This document shows positions 24,005 through 34,994 of a stretch of 64,000 nucleotides of DNA, piece after piece. The stretch lies in contig OX596334.1 of NCBI GenBank assembly GCA_951394405.1, forward strand, positions 1,612,001 through 1,676,000, written 5' to 3'. The notes under the pieces were generated by a model, which made no database searches, was not told the origin of the DNA, and saw nothing but the letters and a program-made list of their open reading frames with translations. Position numbers and translations under genes: made by a program. Within the stretch, counting starts at the first letter, position 1. Every line of letters begins with the position of its first letter. Source of the stretch: Coprinellus micaceus. Lineage: Eukaryota; Basidiomycota; Agaricomycetes; Agaricales; Psathyrellaceae.

Positions 24005-25171
24005 CTACGAAGGGATCCGACGAGAGCTGGAAGACGAGCCAAGGATAGGCAGATGGTTAGGATGCCGTTGCCGCCCGCGACCCACCTCGACGCTATCGCG
24101 CCTTGCTCTCTTGGTCGGGGGCTGCTCCAGACCAGTTTGGGCAGGTGAGATACCGGTATTGGACGAAGACGGAACGCCCGTCGGCGATGACGACGACGAT
24201 GATGCAGAGGAGGGGAACGATGACCCGGAAGGGTTCGCCGACTGGCGAGGCCAAGGGTCCAGATCCCCAGATCGAGGATGGTGAGACGAGCTCGTCTGGC
24301 TCATGCAGGAATGGAAGTCGAATAAGGCAGCCACTGCGAGTCGAGAAGCTTCAACGGAGCCAGAAGGGTCCGAAGTTGATGGTGGGGGTGGGGGAGGAGC
24401 GGTTAAAGCGTGGCTAGGTGGAGGGAACGAGAAGGCGAAGGAGGAGCTGGAAGGAGATTCTGGACAATATCCGAAGTTAAGTCTGGAAATAATGACAAAG
24501 CCATTGGGTGAGTTCTAGGCTTTTACTTGAATCGTGAGGGAAACGGGGGAGACGTACGGTGGAGGCTGGGTGTGATCGTCTAGTTTCCTCTTCAGGCTAT
24601 GACATCGCCTCGCCCACTCGTCGCGTTCGCGAGCAAGGGATGCGGCCTGGTCCCGAACCGTACGTGCAAGGTCTAGAAGCCCAAGGGTGGCGGCACTGTG
24701 CACTTCAGCGCGTCTTCGCCATAGCGTACAATGCGATCTGAGGGCGAGGTTCTCCGAACGCAGTCGTGCAAGCTCCTCGGCTACGTTGGATGGTATCGAT
24801 GATGAGGGCTCTCTGGATTCTTCAGGTGAATCGAGGAACACTCTTCGTATGGTGGGTGTGATGAATGGACGGAGATGTGGGGGGAGGACGAGGGGATTTA
24901 GGGGTGCTGTAGACGCAGAATTAGTTTCTCCGGTGCCACAGGGATGTCTAGCGGTGCGCACCAATGTTATACGATGCTCGACACATTGGACATGAGTGGA
25001 TAGTCCGTATTGGCCTTATGGCTTGTACGGTCTTGATGATGCATTCGGTGCAGAAGATATGTCCTTCGGATAATTGATAACCAAGCAACAGTGTCGAGAC
25101 GAGGACGACGTACCACACGGGAGGGATATGGGTTGCTTGAAGCCTTCAAGGCAAATATTACACGAGGCCAT
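24005..25171 (-). CDS. RING-type E3 ubiquitin ligase with coiled coil
   Basis: Exons 25171-25114, 25063-24962, 24906-24558 and 24482-24005 sum to 987 nt, an exact 328-residue frame. The RING sits at the very N-terminus: MASCNICLEGF supplies the first Cys pair, LPCGHIFCTECI the Cys-His and the third pair, and HSCPMCRASY the last pair (C3HC4). Next is a proline-rich linker (PLVLPPHLRPF), then an Arg/Glu/Leu-rich helical stretch (NVAEELARLRSENLALRSH) likely to form a coiled coil, and a long Ser/Pro tail with poly-Ser. The RING would bind an E2 enzyme and the coiled coil could dimerise. Substrate unknown. The frame crosses introns exactly inside RING codons, so the model is firm. Confidence 0.86.
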
Positions 25172-26456
25172 TCGAGGGGAGTGAGGAACCGGGCGTCAAT
25201 CGACCAGTGGCCCTTAAGTAGGGGTGGCAAGGGATCCAGGGAGCCGTGCCCGGAAAAAATGTGCGGGCTGATAAAGGCGCAGACTTCACACAGGGTGCTT
25301 AGTAGATCGAGGCTGAGGGATCTCGGATGAGCAAGATTCATCACGCATCCGGGGATCCATATTTGGCTCCACTACTACAGGCGCCTCCGGACCCCTTCGA
25401 CCGACCTGCCCACCGCGCCCAGCCAGCGCCGCGGTCCGTCCATCGTGGCCCGTCGTGTCAAATTCATTGGAACTGTTACGATTCCAAGCGAGCAAATTTG
25501 CAAGGGCAGAGCACGAGGGGTGTGCGAATTCTGCAGGCCTAAAACCAGGTTCCATGTCGGAGGCTAGCAAAGTCCGTGGTCAGATTGGTTGCGACACGGC
25601 TGGATTAGGAAAGACTTACGATCGCATCACGTTACGATGAGCCACAAACATGCACCGAGGGATGTGCCCCTGACGCGGTTGGGCCCGTGGTGACATACCG
25701 AAGAAGAGCAGAAAACAGTGTACCGCACGTGGCGTCGGAGGCTTGGTCTGAGGAAGGGGTCACCGTTCAGTCATATTGACGCGTGTCGACGTGTCGGCAC
25801 AGGACGAGGTGTACATCAGGGGTCTGATGACATTTCAAATGTCCTCGACGGCCAAAGTCCTTACCCGAGAACATTCGCCAACATCGGGAGGGAGAACGAG
25901 CGCCGTTTAGCGCCTTCCACGGCGGAACGTAAGATGGAAGTGGACAGAGCGCTATTCGAATCCATCATCCAAAGTCAAAAACTTAGCCATGTTGCCAAGG
26001 TAAGGCCACATCGCCCGCACTGAACCCTTCCCGCCCATTCAGCCGCAGTTCGGAAGAGAGAACATTCGGAATGAAAAGTCGACGTCGCTGAAATATTCCA
26101 GGGCCATTCTCGTCCCACCCGGGGCTGACTTCTGAATGGTGTAACGTGTTGGAACATGGAAACTCCCGGTGCAATGCGGGGCATCCGAAATCGCGATTCT
26201 TCGTGCTTGAGCCTATCGTGACGGAACTGCTGTGCCCGCCATATAGAGGTGACTCGTATCATCGCATGTTCGCCGCAGCACAGCGTCGGTTGTGAGAGGA
26301 GAGAACCAGGGATGCTCGGCAGATCTGCCGCAGCGGACCTTGAACACGGCTGTACAGGACCTCGGCGTCTGCCGGCCCTCTTCCCACGCTCGTGGGCCCA
26401 ACAGTCGTGATTTGCTCGTCGCAGGACAGGGCAACGACAACACCTCCCCCGACAAA
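25172..26456. other. Divergent intergenic region
   Basis: Lies between the RING gene (minus) and the ribosomal protein gene (plus). The right part must hold the strong promoter of the ribosomal protein gene. No coding region is supported here. Confidence 0.4.
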
Positions 26457-27093
26457 ATGGTGAGCGTCCTCGTCGTCTGGAACGACGACTAGGTGCTGAA
26501 AATATGTAGGCCGACCAAAAAACCGCCCCCTCCAACCCCATGCGCGAGCTCCGCATCGACAAGCTCGTGATCAGTGCGTCTCCGAACGTTCTCCTCCTGT
26601 CGTCCATGTCGCCCTGACCCTCCTTGTCCCTGCCATGTAACAGACATCTCCGTCGGTGAATCCGGTGATCGTCTCACCCGTGCCTCCAAGGTCCTCGAGC
26701 AGCTTACCGGTCAAACCCCCGTCACCTCCAAGGCCCGCTACACCGTCCGAACGTTCGGTATCCGTCGTAACGAAAAGATCGCCGTGCACGTCACCATCCG
26801 TGGCCCCAAGGCCGAGGAGATCCTGGAGCGTGGGCTGAAGGTCAAGGAGTACGAGCTCCGCCGCAAGAACTTCTCCGATACCGGAAACTTTGGTTTCGGT
26901 ATCCAGGAGCACATCGATTTGGGTGCCCGTTACGACCCCGGTATCGGTATCTTCGGTATGGACTTTTACGTCGTGATGGGCCGCCCTGGTGCACGGGTAG
27001 CCAAGCGCAGGGCCAAGAAGGCCAGGATCGGCTTCCAGCACAAGGTGAAGAAGGAGGACACCCAGGCATGGTTTCAAGCAAGCGTTTCGATGG
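26457..27093 (+). CDS. rpl11: 60S ribosomal protein uL5 (L11), 3' end in gap
   Basis: Component of the large ribosomal subunit that contacts 5S rRNA and the P-site region. Exon 1 is only the ATG (26457-26459); the first intron begins immediately (GTGAGC). Exon 2 is 26510-26573 and exon 3 starts at 26644. The product begins [19 protein letters not shown] and continues with [54 protein letters not shown] and [18 protein letters not shown], matching the family throughout. About 170 residues are visible; the stop lies in the 200-N gap. In the last 25 nt the frame appears shifted by two bases compared with the expected WFK-RFDG end, probably low-quality sequence at the contig edge. Confidence 0.95.
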
Positions 27094-27293
27094 NNNNNNN
27101 NNNNNNNNNNNNNNNNNNNNNNNNNNNNNNNNNNNNNNNNNNNNNNNNNNNNNNNNNNNNNNNNNNNNNNNNNNNNNNNNNNNNNNNNNNNNNNNNNNNN
27201 NNNNNNNNNNNNNNNNNNNNNNNNNNNNNNNNNNNNNNNNNNNNNNNNNNNNNNNNNNNNNNNNNNNNNNNNNNNNNNNNNNNNNNNNNNNNN
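27094..27293. other. Assembly gap, 200 N
   Basis: A run of undetermined bases between two convergent genes. It hides the 3' end of the ribosomal protein gene and possibly part of the 3' UTR of the RING gene on the other strand. Confidence 0.99.
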
Positions 27294-27381
27294 CAAACAT
27301 CCATATGAAAGTCCACAGCGGTTGCGATGAATTCCAGTAAGCAGTATCCAACCTCCCAAAACTACCTCTTCCCTGCCACTG

Positions 27382-28689
27382 TTAAACTCTGCATGATCGT
27401 TTTGGACCGACCTGAACTGCCGTCTTTGGCTTCCCCTTGCTGTCGAGTTTCAAAGGAAAAGGATTGGTGACTCGTCGATTTGAGGGTGATGGTGCAGACG
27501 CTGACTTGGACAGCTTGCCGTAGCTTTGTGTCCGCTTCAGCTGCCAGTTCGACCCGAACCCTGGTCGAGGCAGCCCCTCAAAGTCGAGGGCATTGTCGTC
27601 CGCCAGCAATTGTAGAGGGTGCCGCAGGCTGTCGTCGTCATAGTCGTGATGAGATTGCCGTACGGGTGAAGTCAGGGAAACCTGACTCTCCTGTTCGTGG
27701 CGGTCCTCGAGTGCCTTGTACTTTTCCTTCAGCTCCTGCAGTTCCGCCCTGGCGTTGTTGAGCTTCTCGCGGGTGCGCTTCCCCTGTGGTTCGAATGAGG
27801 ATCGTCAATTGAACGCAAGTGTGATCGAACGCACCGCTTCGTGGTTTTGAACACTTAGGTTTCTGTACCTGTTCCTCTCTCCCACCTCGATGGCGAGCAA
27901 CCCCTCCGCGTTGTCCCTCTCCTTCTGGAGCGCGACCATCTTGTTCTTCATCTCGTCTGCCGCAAGTGTAGCAGCGTCCGCCAGCTCAGTTGCCCGTTCA
28001 TTCTCCTTATTGAGTTCGGCGACTTTGCTTGGAAGCTTCTCCAGCCTTCGGACTTGGGTTTCGAGTCCTCGGCGGTCGTTCTCTTCTTTGCGGAGCTGAG
28101 CTTTCAGTGAGGTGATCTCATCGCGTAGGCCCTGCTGGACTTCGAACATGGGTACGACACGCTTCTTAAAGTCTTCCAAGGCGCTGAGAAGTTGAGTCTA
28201 CAATAGTCATACGCTTCAGAACACTATGCGTGCGGCTGGACTCTTTCCACACAATAGTATGTAGCACTCACCGTCAAGTCACCATCTCCCTTCGTCATCT
28301 TCGCCCCTTTACCCAACTTCTCCACACCCCGCTTCACACTCTCCAGCGGGGTATCCGCGTCCATCTTTCCGAACCCTTCCGTCACCTTGTCCGTGAACGC
28401 AACTTTTGGGTCGACCAATTGCAGGTAGATGGAGTGTACATCTCGGGTTTTGTGGATCTTCTTCCGGCAAGCGGGGCAGGGCATGGTGTCGCGTAGGGAG
28501 AAGTGGGTGTCTGTGCATGTGGAGCAGTAGCCATGGCCTGTGTACCAAGTAATAGAGGAGGCAGAGGTCAGTGGGGTCGATAGCGGATGGAGGACAGGGA
28601 GACGCACCACAGACGCTGAAGACTTTGAAGTCCTCGCATGTGTATGCTTCCCAGCAGATCTGGCAACTCAGCAAAGCGGATTCTGGCAT
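27382..28689 (-). CDS. RING finger protein with long coiled coil
   Basis: Likely E3 ubiquitin ligase. It starts at ATG 28689 with MPESALLSCQICWEAY; an intron interrupts the RING at VCG and the next exon resumes GHGYCSTCTDTHFSLRD, then MPCPACRKKIHKTRD, completing C3HC4. Downstream exons give a long Glu/Lys/Leu-rich coiled coil (EVQQGLRDEITSLKAQLRKE, RRLEKLPSKVAELNKENERA, VALQKERDNAEGLLAIEVGE). The Ser/Pro/Lys tail contains SWQ-like SNWQLKRTQSYGKL and ends KPKTAVQVGPKRSCRV. The general layout, RING then coiled coil, is like TRAIP-type ligases, but no stronger match can be claimed. The 3' end could extend by another exon into the gap, because a donor-like GT follows TAVQ. Confidence 0.82.
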
Positions 28690-28874
28690 GGTATAGGAGT
28701 GAGTGAGACGACCTCCAGCGCCGCACAGTGCACTGATGACAGGAGAGGAGGTTCTAAACAACAATGGACGCGTCGAGCACGCGATGTTTAGTTGGGACCG
28801 TGTGCCTGGGAAGCTGACCGCGCTGAGTGATCTATGGTCCTCGCTGTGATTGACAGCGATCAACTCTTGATCTC
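28690..28874. promoter_or_regulatory. Bidirectional promoter, RING protein / VPS25
   Basis: Only 185 bp separate the two divergent start codons, so both genes must share this interval for transcription start. No clear TATA box was picked out. Confidence 0.5.
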
Positions 28875-29749
28875 ATGTCTCTCTCCACTCACACGACACT
28901 GTCAGGTCTGCCCCTATCCAAGTTCTTGAAGGTTTTACGAGTACTGAATAGAGTGGTGGTGTAGGCTTCGTTTTGCCTTCAATACATGCTGCGCCTCCTT
29001 TCTTCACGTCCGTGATCCCCCTCCTCATTCCTCGGGACGAGTGAGAGCTGAATGAAGCGCCGCATCTGTGCAGGAAGCAACCCAACCTCGCGACGGAGGC
29101 CATCGTGATCGAGCAATGGACGAAGCTTATCTTGTCTTACGCGCGACATCGAAAGCTATTCACGCTTAGGGTGGATGATGCGGAGACTCCAGGGGGAGAG
29201 TGGGACGAGGTGTTGAGGAATGAGCGGATAAATCGTGCGTAATCCAGACACTTGCATGGAATTGGCTTCGGTACATTGAACTTGGGACGTTGAACGACAG
29301 GCAGACTCCCACCGACCCATCTAGAGAGTATCTTGACTGCGATGGTGGCGAAGGGTGTTGCGGCGTACGAGCCTGCGAAGCAGACGCGATCGGTCCTCCT
29401 TTATTGGCGGTTACCGGAGGAGTGGGCTGAGGTATTGCACCAATGGGTACGCACCCTTCCTTGTTCCCCCCTTTGCTCACAACCCCAACCTCAATTCGTT
29501 CGGCCTCCTTCTCTGTCTCTCGTCTTTCTGACTTCCGCCTTCTAATCTATCCAGGCTACCTCGACGGGGCAGATGAACACTATCATGACCTACTACGAGA
29601 TTACAGAACCTGCTGTCCTTTCACCACTCACCAATATCCCGATCCCATTGCTGCGGAAGGCGATTACGATCCTTGGAAGGTCGAATAGGGCACAGGTTAT
29701 TGCGATTTCGGATGGGGAGGGTGTACGGTTCTTTGCACCTACCAAATGA
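28875..29749 (+). CDS. vps25: ESCRT-II subunit Vps25
   Basis: Subunit of the endosomal ESCRT-II complex, which sorts ubiquitinated cargo into multivesicular bodies; Vps25 contacts ESCRT-III Vps20. Exons 28875-28905, 28965-29007, 29074-29234, 29325-29446 and 29555-29749 sum to 552 nt, an exact 183-residue frame. The N-terminal PPFF-type motif (HAAPPFF) that binds Vps22/Vps36 is present. Then come EQWTKLILSYARHRKLFTLR, the second winged helix (LLYWRLPEEWAEVLHQW), MTYYEITEPAV, and a C-terminus (AQVIAISDGEGVRFFAPTK) with the usual end. Length matches the family. The first exon of 31 nt is inferred from frame closure. Confidence 0.93.
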
Positions 29750-31038
29750 TATGCCTTTCAACCAACAAACCCTGACCGATATATATGAAGCACCGACCCC
29801 GGCTCTTTCTCAGGTGGGCGCTGGAAGTGACAAGCATTGGTGCAGGGGCTGATCGCCGGCGAGCGCCCATTCGCGCCCAGGCGGAGATCTCGCCTCATAT
29901 AAGTGGCATATAATCCTTTCTCATCCTTCGTCATCTTTGTCCAAAGCCTCAACGATGTCCGACACATTGCAGGACGAACCGACGTCTTTTGGCGACGTGC
30001 CAAACGACGCGTTCCTCCCCCTGGTGAGGAGTGCCTATGCCACCTTGCATATCGAGTTCATCACTCTCGGTGAGTCCATCCCTTGTGATTTTAGGTCAAC
30101 TCTCCTCTCTAACGGTTGTGCCACGCTCCAGCGATCCAGCTGGTTCTGTGTGTTTACGGGTTCTCGCACTACCGCTCGGGGAAAGCGTCAGCGGTGAAAG
30201 CCAGTCGGAGACCGTACCTCATCCTGAGTTTCGTGATTCTGGGGCTTTTCCTCGTCCCTACCGTTACCGACAGCGTGTTTTTCGCGAACATGACGATCAA
30301 TAACGCGTCGGGGAGCTTTGCGTTGGGGTTTGAAGTGGTATCCGGCGCGTGGTGGACGATGTTGGGGACAGCGTGCAACGTCGTCGTGATATTGGTTGGG
30401 GACGCTTTGTTGGTGAGTGGGCCGAAGACTCGAATACCGAGAAGGGAAGATAGGCGGTTAATAAAGACGCGCCTAGGTCTACCGCTGTTATTTCATATGG
30501 TCGGAGCGCCGCCAGGTTATCATCGTCCCCTGCGTCATGTTCATCGCATCCCTTGGTCAGTCCTTTGTCACCCAACATGTCGTATCCCCAGCTCATGTTC
30601 CCTTCCTGAAGTCATGGGCATCCTCGCAACTGTCGCCTCCGACCTCCCCGACTCTGTCCTCATAGCAAACTACAAGGCCTTCTTCTCGGCATGGATAACC
30701 CTCTCCGTGACACTCAACGCCATGACCACCGCGCTCATCGCTGGGAAACTCATTTACGAGCGGCGCAGGCTGTCGAAGGTCCTGGCAAATGATCATTTGG
30801 TTAAGTACACTACGGCGACGGCGATCCTCATTGAGAGTGCGCTGCCGCTGTCGGTTGTGGGTCTTGCTGCTGCGATTGTGATCAATCTGACAGAGGATGT
30901 GGGGGTGAATACGGTTGTTCCGAGTTTGTGGTTCTGTCTTAGCGTGCGTAGAGCTTCGCCTCGTCTTCTGTGGCGGGCCGCTGACTGACTGATGGTTTAA
31001 CCCGTTGTAGGCATTGTGCTCTCAGTTGATCATCTTTA

Positions 31039-31082
31039 GAGCCTGTTCGGATACCAAACCATGGAACTTGTTGTGGTTTGAT
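31039..31082. repeat. Left terminal inverted repeat of the MITE
   Basis: 44 bp, perfect reverse complement of 31453-31496, preceded by the TTA duplication at 31036-31038. Confidence 0.92.
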
Positions 31083-31452
31083 GCCTCCCAAATCAATTCA
31101 CACACCTGAATCGAGTTATGACCGCGTCGGGATCCGCCAGCAGCGGCGTCTGTGCGCGACATTGCCGTCGGGAAAATGGCTCTGCTCATTGTCAAACACA
31201 ATGACGACGATGTTTTCCACCTACCCCACCCGCTTTCAAAGAACGTGGAGTACCCAGAGTATCTCAAAACTCAGGCTGAAAAAATGGGGAAGCACTTTTC
31301 GATGTCCTCATCGTCTCGGATATCGAGCGCAATTTGTTGGACGTCGTCACCGACGTCGGGGACCGCCGGCAAAGCACATTGCGTCAGGAGCCCAGAGTCC
31401 TCCGTCATCACCTGTCGTGAGTGTGTAGGGGATGGGAATTGATGGTATTGAG

Positions 31453-31496
31453 ATCAAACCACAACAAGTTCCATGGTTTGGTATCCGAACAGGCTC
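31453..31496. repeat. Right terminal inverted repeat of the MITE
   Basis: 44 bp, perfect reverse complement of 31039-31082, followed by the TTA duplication at 31497-31499. Confidence 0.92.
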
Positions 31497-31651
31497 TTAG
31501 GGTGGCGGTTGGGACGTCATACCCTGCTGACTTGAGTTCGTCGGCTTTGGTGTCTGCGTCGATCCATTTTGCGTCTGGTCGGCAAGACCATGAAGAACGC
31601 TCGGTCTCTGACGCTGTCGGTACACCTTTGGAGAAGCAGGGAGGGGCATAG

Positions 31652-32207
31652 TGGTGTGTTTCAAAATGAAAGGGTCGATCCTACTCTTCTCTCAATGACT
31701 GACGACAAGGGCCAAGGAGGCCAAGGAGGCTCGTCCTCTGAAAGAAACCTTGGCATGAGAGAGGTAACAACGCTCCCAACCTCGCAAAAAATTCGGTTTG
31801 TGAGATTATACCCGACAGTAGCTCTCCAATCCAACACTCTCAACGCATCTCGCCGCTGTGAATAATCCACGACTTGAGGTCACTGTAGTAAGAGATAAGA
31901 TTGTGGTGCCGAGGCGGCGCGGTGTGGAATCTGAAGCGGAGTTCTGTGATTGATGGCTCTACATATGCGAGGACCGGAGTCAATGGCGATTTTGTTTCCT
32001 CACTGTGCCAGATATTCCCCCTCCTCCTCCATATCCAAGCACGCAGTCTACGGATTCCTCTCTGTCCCAATTTTCCCCGCCTCCGAGACTACAACCGAGG
32101 ATCTCCAAATACCAGCGGAGACGGACCCAGCACAATCCCAGCACCAAAACAACGGTACCAGCTAATTACCCTACGATCCGTAGTTTCGGGTCGCACGTAA
32201 CGCGAGA
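31652..32207. other. Intergenic region
   Basis: Between the interrupted membrane gene D and the CDF transporter. The right part is the presumed transporter promoter. No gene was seen. Confidence 0.4.
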
Positions 32208-34005
32208 ATGTCCTCTGATCGTAACGACAAGCTTCACGACGAACCAGCACCAACTACACCTATTACCCCGGAGGCAACTGTGAGTTCTCCCTTTCTTATG
32301 GTCGACCAACAGCAGGACGTTGACGCTGCTGCTGCGCAGGCCACAGGCTCCTCGACATCGTTCCAGGCCGTACCCCAGCTCGGGTTTGGCAATGATCCAG
32401 AGGGATCGTCGGAGACCGCGACTGTCCTGCCCCACGACCCGTTCCAATTTCAGAACGGGATCGTGCCAGATGAGGATCTCGCTGGGATCCGGAATCGCAA
32501 GAAAGGAAGGCACGTTGCACAGTACCAGCGGAACCAGAATGATGTGAGCGCGCCATGAATCTTGGGCGCTTCGTTGCGGGAGGGCTGATTTGATATGATT
32601 GTAGCTCATAAAGACGTTGCTGAAGCCTATGGAGGAGCATACTGAGGATGCGAAGGCGGAGGAGGATGGCGCGAGGCTACCGGTAAGCTCCGAAGGCTGT
32701 GCCACTCCAGGGTATTTCTGAGCGCTTGTCTCCAGGTAAAAATCGCGGTGTACGCTAGCTTGTACTCCAATTTTGTGTTGTGTGGTCTACAACGTGAGTC
32801 TTCGTAGGTCTGCCCCGCCCATTCGCTGACATTCTCGGATAGTGTATGCTGCGATATCCTCCGGTTCGCTGTCACTCCTCGCCACCGCCATCGACTCCGT
32901 GTTCGACATCGGGAGTAACATTGTGCTATGGTGGCTACACCGGAAAGCCGTTTCCCTTGATACCAACAAGTGGCCTGTTGGAGGGGCACGCCTCCAAACA
33001 ATCGGAAATGTCGTCTACGGTAAGCCTTACACTGTTGGTACCACAACTTCCACTCACCGCCTTTGCAGGGTTTTTGTAAGCTCCCGGTGATGCTCTCCCA
33101 AGCCATGGAACTAACGCGTCCTCAGGATGGGGACAGTTAACCTTATCGTCGTCGTCCAGTCCATTCAGAATCTCGCCACAAAGGAGGGAGACGGACTGAA
33201 GAAGTTCCACCTTCCCTCTATCATTGTCGTCGCAATCTCCCTCGGTGCGCAGTTCTCACCACCGGACGCGTAACCCATCTAACTTGGAGACGTGTAGCGG
33301 TCAAGTTTCTCTTGTTCCTATACAGCTTCTCGATCCGCTCGCAGTCGAGCCAGGTTCAGCTGCTGTGGGAGGATCACCGCAATGATCTATTCATCAACTC
33401 GTTCGGTATCCTGATGTCAACGGGTGGAAGTAAGTTGAGGTGGTGGTTGGATCCTCTCGGTGCCATCGTCGTAAGTACAGACAGTCTTACGAGGATAGGT
33501 GGGTGGAGGCTCATCGCCTTTTCTCTTGCAGATTGGCGCTGGAATCATCATCTCGTGGTCACGAACCGTGTATGAGCAGTTTGCACTCTTGGCCGGCCGC
33601 TCAGCACCGCACGAGTTCCTCCAGCTCCTCATCTACAAGGTCGCAACGTTCAGTGATGACATCCAGAAAGTAGATACCGTTCGGGCGTACCATGTTCGTC
33701 ACTTTGTTCACCCTACCTATCCTTGGAACTGACATGGGATTGGGGGTTTGTAGAGTGGCCCCGACTACTTCGTGGAGATCGACATCGTGATGGACGAAGA
33801 CACCCCGCTCTCCAAGGCACACGATGTTAGCCAGCAGTTGCAGGACAAGATTGAGGTCCTGCCGAACGTGGAACGGTGTTTTGTGCATGTTGATTATGAG
33901 TATACGCATTACCCAGTACGTTCGATCGATACCCTCGATGCGGTTGAGCTTGAACTGACTTCAGTTTTGCAGGAGCATCGTAAGGTGCAGAAGGCCGCCA
34001 TCTAG
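32208..34005 (+). CDS. Cation diffusion facilitator metal transporter
   Basis: Membrane transporter moving a divalent metal out of the cytosol, probably Mn2+, against a proton gradient. A long hydrophilic N-terminus (Asp/Gln/Ala-rich, then the basic RNRKKGRHVAQYQRNQND) precedes about six spans. The metal-site motifs are visible: DSVFD in span 2 (ATAIDSVFDIGSNIVLWW) and DHRND in span 5 (WEDHRNDLFINSFGILMS). A D-x3-D plus DHxxD pattern is that of the Mn-type CDF group, whereas Zn-type members have H in span 2. The C-terminal ferredoxin-like domain (YFVEIDIVMDEDTPLSKAHD, RCFVHVDYEYTH) is complete to KVQKAAI. The gene has about nine exons. Mn specificity is an inference from motif type. Confidence 0.87.
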
Positions 34006-34994
34006 GGCATTTCAGATGCCTTGGGAGCCCGATCTAATACGGACATATATGTGCCGCCAATCTTCATTTCTAATTCCCCTTTCATATGCATTCTTTTGGC
34101 TACGGCTGGATACAACTTAATGATACGTACCGCTCTTTGACTGCCAACCTGGTTCAAGCACAGACTTGGCACAGGTTCCTTTGCCTCGCCCCGCCTCCCG
34201 CTGACCCAGCCGCTCCTTCGTCAAGGCAGTGGTAATCAGAACTATTCCGAGGTCGGTACCGAGACGCCTCTGTCAGGCCTAGCCTCCACCAGCAATTAGG
34301 ATGGCAGGTTCAACAAGGTGGGCGCCACTGCCTTTCTCTTATTTGTGCGGTTCGGCTGACCTACACTCGCTCAGTATTTCTAGGTGCATGAATGTGGCCT
34401 GGATCCTTTTCGCAGATGTGAGGGATATCTTTGAGATCAATGCCTTCCAGCAGAATGTCACCCATTACGCGCTCTCGTCCTCAGAGGAACCCCTCTGTTC
34501 TCTAAAGCGTGCTTCACCTGCCGAGGATTGGAGCTTGACGCGGTTCTCCTGGAGCAATGATATCATACGGTTCCCAGAATAACCCTCGCTTCTTGCTTCC
34601 TTCTCGCCTCTTCAACGTCAGGCGCCGATTGATGGCTGCCTATCAGGCAGGTTCCCTCGATCAGCCTGCAAGCGCCCTCGATCAAGATTTGACCTGCAAG
34701 CGCCCGACTCGCGCCTCTTCGCTTCCATGGGTATCGCGGTGGCGTCGGTTTACATTCTCGCCTCGATCAACAAAGGTTTTTCTTTTGAATGTGAAGGCAT
34801 TCCTGTGGGCATTCATTTGGGAGGGTGTGCCAGGCCCCGGGCGGCTGACAGGGTCGTTCGTCTCCCTTTCTCTCTTCCTTTTCTGTTTCTGTGAGGACCT
34901 TCGTTTTTTCGCCCTCAAGGCGCACGCTCCTTCTTTGTTCCTTTCTCTTTTTCTGTATCTTTAGTAGTCCATTGGACTTTCAGCACGGACGATC
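34006..34994. other. Intergenic region with pyrimidine-rich promoter tract
   Basis: No gene is supported. At 34620-34720 a short tandem-like repeat contains CCTGCAAGCGCCC twice. The run at about 34858-34965 is strongly CT-rich on the plus strand, as in many fungal promoters, and lies just upstream of the rhodopsin-domain gene at 34995. Confidence 0.45.

Larger units (their letters stand above)
31039..31496. mobile_element. Tourist/PIF-Harbinger-like MITE
   Basis: A 458-bp non-coding element with terminal inverted repeats of 44 bp, identical as far as I can read them: 31039-31082, starting GAGCCTGTTCGGATACC, and 31453-31496, its reverse complement. It is flanked by TTA at 31036-31038 and TTA at 31497-31499. 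A TTA target duplication and TIRs starting G(A/G)GC with a TGTT(C/T)GG core are hallmarks of PIF/Harbinger elements and their Tourist MITEs. No transposase is encoded, so a partner elsewhere in the genome must have moved it. The identical TIRs suggest a recent insertion. Confidence 0.9.
29955..31651 (+). pseudogene. Multi-span membrane protein, paralogue D, MITE-interrupted
   Basis: Fourth copy of the family of genes A-C, on the other strand. It starts MSDTLQDEPTSFGDVPND at 29955 and carries the shared blocks LHIEFITLG, RPYLILSFVILGLFLVPT, FFSAWITLSVTLNAMTTALI, HLVKYTTATAILIESALP and VPSLWFCLS. The last exon begins ALCSQLIIFR, where A-C continue with VA(V/I/T)G. Here a 458-bp MITE begins after the first base of the next codon context. 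The reading frame runs 20-odd residues into the element and stops at TGA 31107-31109. Directly after the element the expected tail resumes in frame (VAVGTSYPADLSSSAL) and runs to TAG 31649-31651. The gene was therefore intact until a recent insertion; a protein with a MITE-encoded tail may still be made. Confidence 0.85.

Noticed and set aside
25975..26607. 210-codon minus-strand open frame
   Set aside because: Overlaps the start of the ribosomal protein gene antisense and has no recognisable feature.
34620..34720. Tandem repeat with CCTGCAAGCGCCC
   Set aside because: Only two imperfect units; not enough to call a repeat array.
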